A DNA stretch of 10,485 nucleotides, from assembly GCA_021129445.1 (NCBI GenBank), contig JAJOLG010000042.1:1-10485 (forward strand), given 5' to 3'. The notes beneath the pieces were generated by a model. It was not told the origin of the DNA and did not search any database. It saw nothing but the letters and a program-made list of their open reading frames with translations. The translations under genes and the position numbers were made by a program. Positions 8,069 through 10,485 of the stretch are shown one piece after another. The stretch comes from Candidatus Altimarinota bacterium (lineage in GTDB: Bacteria > Patescibacteriota > Gracilibacteria > GCA-2401425 > JAJOLG01). Position 1 is the stretch's first letter. Each line of letters starts with the position of its first letter.

Positions 8069-8251
8069 TTAATAAATTTCATCATTCAAATTCATTTCAA
8101 TTTTTTTCTCTCTCACAAACTTCTTTAAAAACATATTAACAACAGATGTCAAATTAATTCGCATTTCATTTGCAATCTTTGAGGCCTCTTCTTTTATAGC
8201 TTTTTCAATTCTAAAATTGACATTTATTTTTTGAGAAATTGCTACTGACAT
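8069..8251 (-). CDS. RelB/DinJ-like ribbon-helix-helix antitoxin, no adjacent toxin
   Basis: A 60-residue protein starting MSVAISQKINVNFRIEKAI and containing KEEASKIANEMRINLTSVVNMFLKKFV. The short strand (INVNFRI) followed by two helices matches the ribbon-helix-helix DNA-binding fold of RelB/DinJ antitoxins, which repress their own operon and neutralise a RelE/YafQ-type ribonuclease. It contains no UGA codons, so it would be open under either code. The C-terminal tail after the fold is very short (about 12 residues: EKKIEMNLNDEIY), and no toxin gene follows: tsaD begins after 6 bp. It may be an orphan antitoxin, a regulator of tsaD, or partner of a toxin elsewhere. An inverted repeat upstream could be its operator. 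Confidence 0.82.
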   Translation of the reverse strand: MSVAISQKINVNFRIEKAIKEEASKIANEMRINLTSVVNMFLKKFVREKKIEMNLNDEIY

Positions 8252-8266
8252 AAAAAAATATTATTT

Positions 8267-8296
8267 TATATACATTGTAAAAAAAATTATTTACAA
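8267..8296 (-). promoter_or_regulatory. Possible promoter/operator of the relB-like gene and tsaD
   Basis: On the minus strand TTGTAA (8291-8296) and TATATA (8267-8272) are 18 bp apart, 15 bp before the ATG at 8251. A perfect 7-bp inverted repeat, TTGTAAA and TTTACAA with an 8-nt spacer (8275-8296), lies across the -35 and spacer. A ribbon-helix-helix protein could bind such a palindrome. The match to consensus is weak and the region is very AT-rich. Confidence 0.35.
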
Positions 8297-8309
8297 AAAT
8301 AAAGTCAAA

Positions 8310-10049
8310 TTACTTTTTCTTAAAATCCAAAAACACCTCATCCCTCTCTCAAATATTCAAAATTGGCAAATCAATCTCAAAAACATTTTTATCTCAACTT
8401 ATCCACTTTTTAAAATTCAACTTTTTCACTTCTCAATTTTTCAAAAATTTTACAAAAAGCAAATCATATTTTTTTGAAGTATAAATCTGTAAAATTTCGT
8501 TATTTCATCAAAATCACAAAATTTTTTTTAGTTCAGTTTTTGGAATATCCGATCAAAATTTTTGATACAAAAATTCAAAAAACTTCTCAAATTCTCAATC
8601 AATAAAAAAATTTCTTTTCAAGGAGATTATTTTTTTCGAAGAATTTTCTTTCCAATTCAAAAATTTTTTTTCAACAAATTTTCATGATTTATTTCAGGAA
8701 ATTGAAATAAAAATTTCCTGAATTTCATCAGGTTTTTTAGCATATTTTTTTTGAAAAAAATCATTTATTTTTTCATTCTTTGAATAAAATTTTATCAATC
8801 ATTTTTCAAAAATTTTATTTTTTAAATCAAAAATTTTCTCACCTCAAAGCAAATTCATAAAAAATTCTTTATCAAAAATTTTCCCCTTCAAGGAAAGAAA
8901 AAATTCTCAAATCATCAAAGATTTTGAAGAAATTCAAGTTTTTGACAATTGTTTTTTCGACCCAACAAAATACTGAAAAACAAAGTCCCAATTATTTGAA
9001 TCGACTGAAATTCACAAATTTTTTAATTTAATCGGTCAAGTAATTTTCAAAATCTCAGTCAAAATTTTCGAATCCAAATAAAAAAAATTATCGATAGTCT
9101 GTCATCAAGATTTTTCAAAAAAATAATTAAAATTTTGCGAAGACATTTCAAGATTTGGATTTACATTAAAATCCCTCAAAGACCAGTTTTCCGCTCAAAC
9201 AAGCAACTTTGCTTCAAAAGGAATTTTCTCAAAATTTCATTTCAACTGCCCATCAAACTCGTAAATATCATGAACTTTCCAATACAAAATTTTTCAATCA
9301 TTTGCAATAAAAATCAAAAAACTTCACACAAAACCACCGGTTGCACGACTTTCATTTGAATTTTGGAAAAAAATCACGGAAGTTTGAGGTTTATTTTTTC
9401 AAAAAATTTGAGAAATAAAAATTTTATTTTCAGAAATTTCTTTAAAAATATCAATTAAATCACCCTGGGGGGCAATTATTTTAAAATATTTTTCATCAAA
9501 AACTTTAGATAAAAAAAATTTTCAAAAATCATTTGAGTTAATTTTTGACAACAATTTTAAATTCTCGTCGTTCAATTTCAAAATATTTTCAACAGGATTT
9601 CAGTCAAAATTTTTATCAAAAATCATTCAAAAATTTTTTTCAATTTCCAAAAAATTTTTTCACAAAATTATTCAATCATCAAAAATTTTTTCGAACTCAA
9701 AAAAAATTTTTTTGGCTCAAAATAAAAATTTTCTCTCTCAAATTTTCTCCAAAATTTTTTCTTTAAATTCAAATTTTTTTATCTCCAAATCAGAAAAATT
9801 TTTTTCAAGTGCATCAAAATTTTTATTCTCAAAATTATTTTTAAAATTCTCTCAAATCAGCTTAAAACCTGCTTTTTGATCAGAAAAAAATTTTTTATTT
9901 TCCTTGTAAAAAAAATAATAATCAGCAGAAACCAAACTTGAAAAAATCAAGAATCACCAAAAAAAAATTAGCAAAAAAACTTTAAAGTTTTTTGATTTTT
10001 GAGAGATTTTTTTCTCAATCGGCCAAGAATAATCGAAATTATTTTGCAT
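8310..10049 (-). CDS. Membrane-anchored DUF4012-family protein
   Basis: A 579-residue protein with a short basic cytoplasmic N-terminus, one transmembrane helix at about residues 24-42 (VFLLIFFWGFLIFSSLVSA), a long Lys/Phe/Glu-rich helical region, and then the DUF4012 core. Core features: FFQNSNESRATGGFVGSF (residues ~226-244), KVHDIYEFDGQL, AENWSLRDFNVNPNL, and ITGPIKL. This family is found in Gram-positive and CPR bacteria as an extracytoplasmic envelope protein of unproven function; the ATGGF and LRD motifs are its hallmark. The rest is rich in Lys, Phe and Asn, as the AT-rich genome dictates. Its ATG lies inside lspA, 11 bp before the end of that gene, so translation is probably coupled. 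A 58-bp gap separates its stop from the RelB-like gene. Confidence 0.9.
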
Positions 10050-10485
10050 TATTTTTTACTTTTTCATTTCTCAACTCAACCCGCAAAGCCAAACAAACCC
10101 CAATAAATATAAAAGAATCTGCCAAATTAAAAGTCGGGAACCAACTAAAAACTGAAATAAAATCCGTCACTTTTCAAAAAAATATCCTTTCATAAAGATT
10201 TCACAAAGCTCATCAAATTATCAAAGAAAACGAAAAAACCTCAATTTTGTGTGATAAATCCCAATTTTTCCAAGTATAAAAAATCAAAAATCACAAAAGT
10301 GCACAACTCAAAACAATTTGCAAAATTCAGGTTAAAGGTATTGAAAATGCAATTCATTCGTTAAATTTTAACATAAATTTTGCTCAAAAAATTAGGTCAA
10401 AATTTGAATTTTGTAAAAATTTTTGTGCAAGATTTTTTGTAAATAAATCCAAAAAAATAAAAAGTGCCGTTAATGGAAAAATCAT
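10039..10485 (-). CDS. lspA: Lipoprotein signal peptidase LspA (signal peptidase II)
   Basis: A 148-residue aspartic protease that cleaves the signal peptide of diacylated prolipoproteins within the membrane. Four hydrophobic segments are visible, with Asp13 and Lys17 (FLDLFTK), NEGIAFS (42-48), the GGALGNLYER motif (91-100), GKVTDFI (104-110), and FNLADS (119-124). The second catalytic Asp (Asp123) is present, but the first, normally in GNLxDR, is replaced by Glu99 (codon at 10189-10191). Glycines in the motifs are UGA. The ATG occupies the last three bases of the window; the N-terminus looks complete, although an upstream start cannot be excluded. It overlaps the DUF4012 gene by 11 bp. Confidence 0.93.

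Noticed and set aside
8252-8309. A toxin gene next to the RelB-like antitoxin
   Set aside because: Only 58 bp lie upstream and 6 bp downstream before unrelated genes; no RelE-like frame fits on either strand.
9545-10195. Plus-strand open frames across the DUF4012 and lspA genes
   Set aside because: They are antisense to well-supported genes and have Phe/Lys-rich sequences without motifs.
135-10485. UGA read as tryptophan or selenocysteine
   Set aside because: The UGA positions are conserved glycines such as Walker A, not Trp or Cys/Sec sites, and real Trp positions use TGG.
1-10485. CRISPR arrays, tRNA or rRNA genes, transposases
   Set aside because: No regularly spaced repeats, cloverleaf-like G/C-containing segments or transposase/integrase motifs were seen in the spacers or genes.

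Overview
The window comes from a strongly AT-rich bacterium that reads UGA as glycine (NCBI code 25). Under the standard code almost every gene here is broken by TGA. Reading TGA as Gly yields nine uninterrupted full-length genes, and the UGA codons fall on glycines that are invariant in known families: Walker A of an ATPase (GARQVGKTT), EGYMD of DnaG, SGGH of TsaD, GGALGN of LspA. Conserved tryptophans use TGG, so this is not code 4. Genes end only in TAA or TAG. This points to the Candidate Phyla Radiation, Gracilibacteria (BD1-5/GN02) or Absconditabacteria (SR1); the window cannot separate the two.

Layout. Positions 1-4105 are a minus-strand block read right to left: an MscS-like/TM-helix membrane protein (3374-4105), DNA primase dnaG (1470-3239, TTG start), a DUF4143-type AAA ATPase (135-1376), and the start of an unknown gene (1-95). 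The ATPase lies between dnaG and a second copy of the last ~90 bp of dnaG. This looks like an insertion that carried or duplicated the dnaG 3' end. A strong promoter with repeated 11-bp boxes precedes the ATPase.

A 307-bp divergent spacer (4106-4412) leads to a plus-strand block: a 548-residue secreted, cysteine-containing protein with a recurring hydrophobic-Cys-x-Asp/Asn/Glu motif (4413-6059), a SpoU-family RNA 2'-O-methyltransferase (6059-6511), and the membrane-insertion factor yidD (6658-6870). A hairpin at 6922-6956 separates this block from the convergent one.

Positions 6959-10485 are a second minus-strand block: lspA (lipoprotein signal peptidase, overlapping its neighbour by 11 bp), a membrane-anchored DUF4012 protein, a RelB/DinJ-like antitoxin with no visible toxin, and tsaD (tRNA t6A synthesis). 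The theme is core housekeeping (replication priming, tRNA and rRNA modification, membrane protein and lipoprotein maturation) with several lineage-specific envelope proteins and one probable mobile insertion. No tRNA, rRNA, CRISPR array or insertion sequence was seen.
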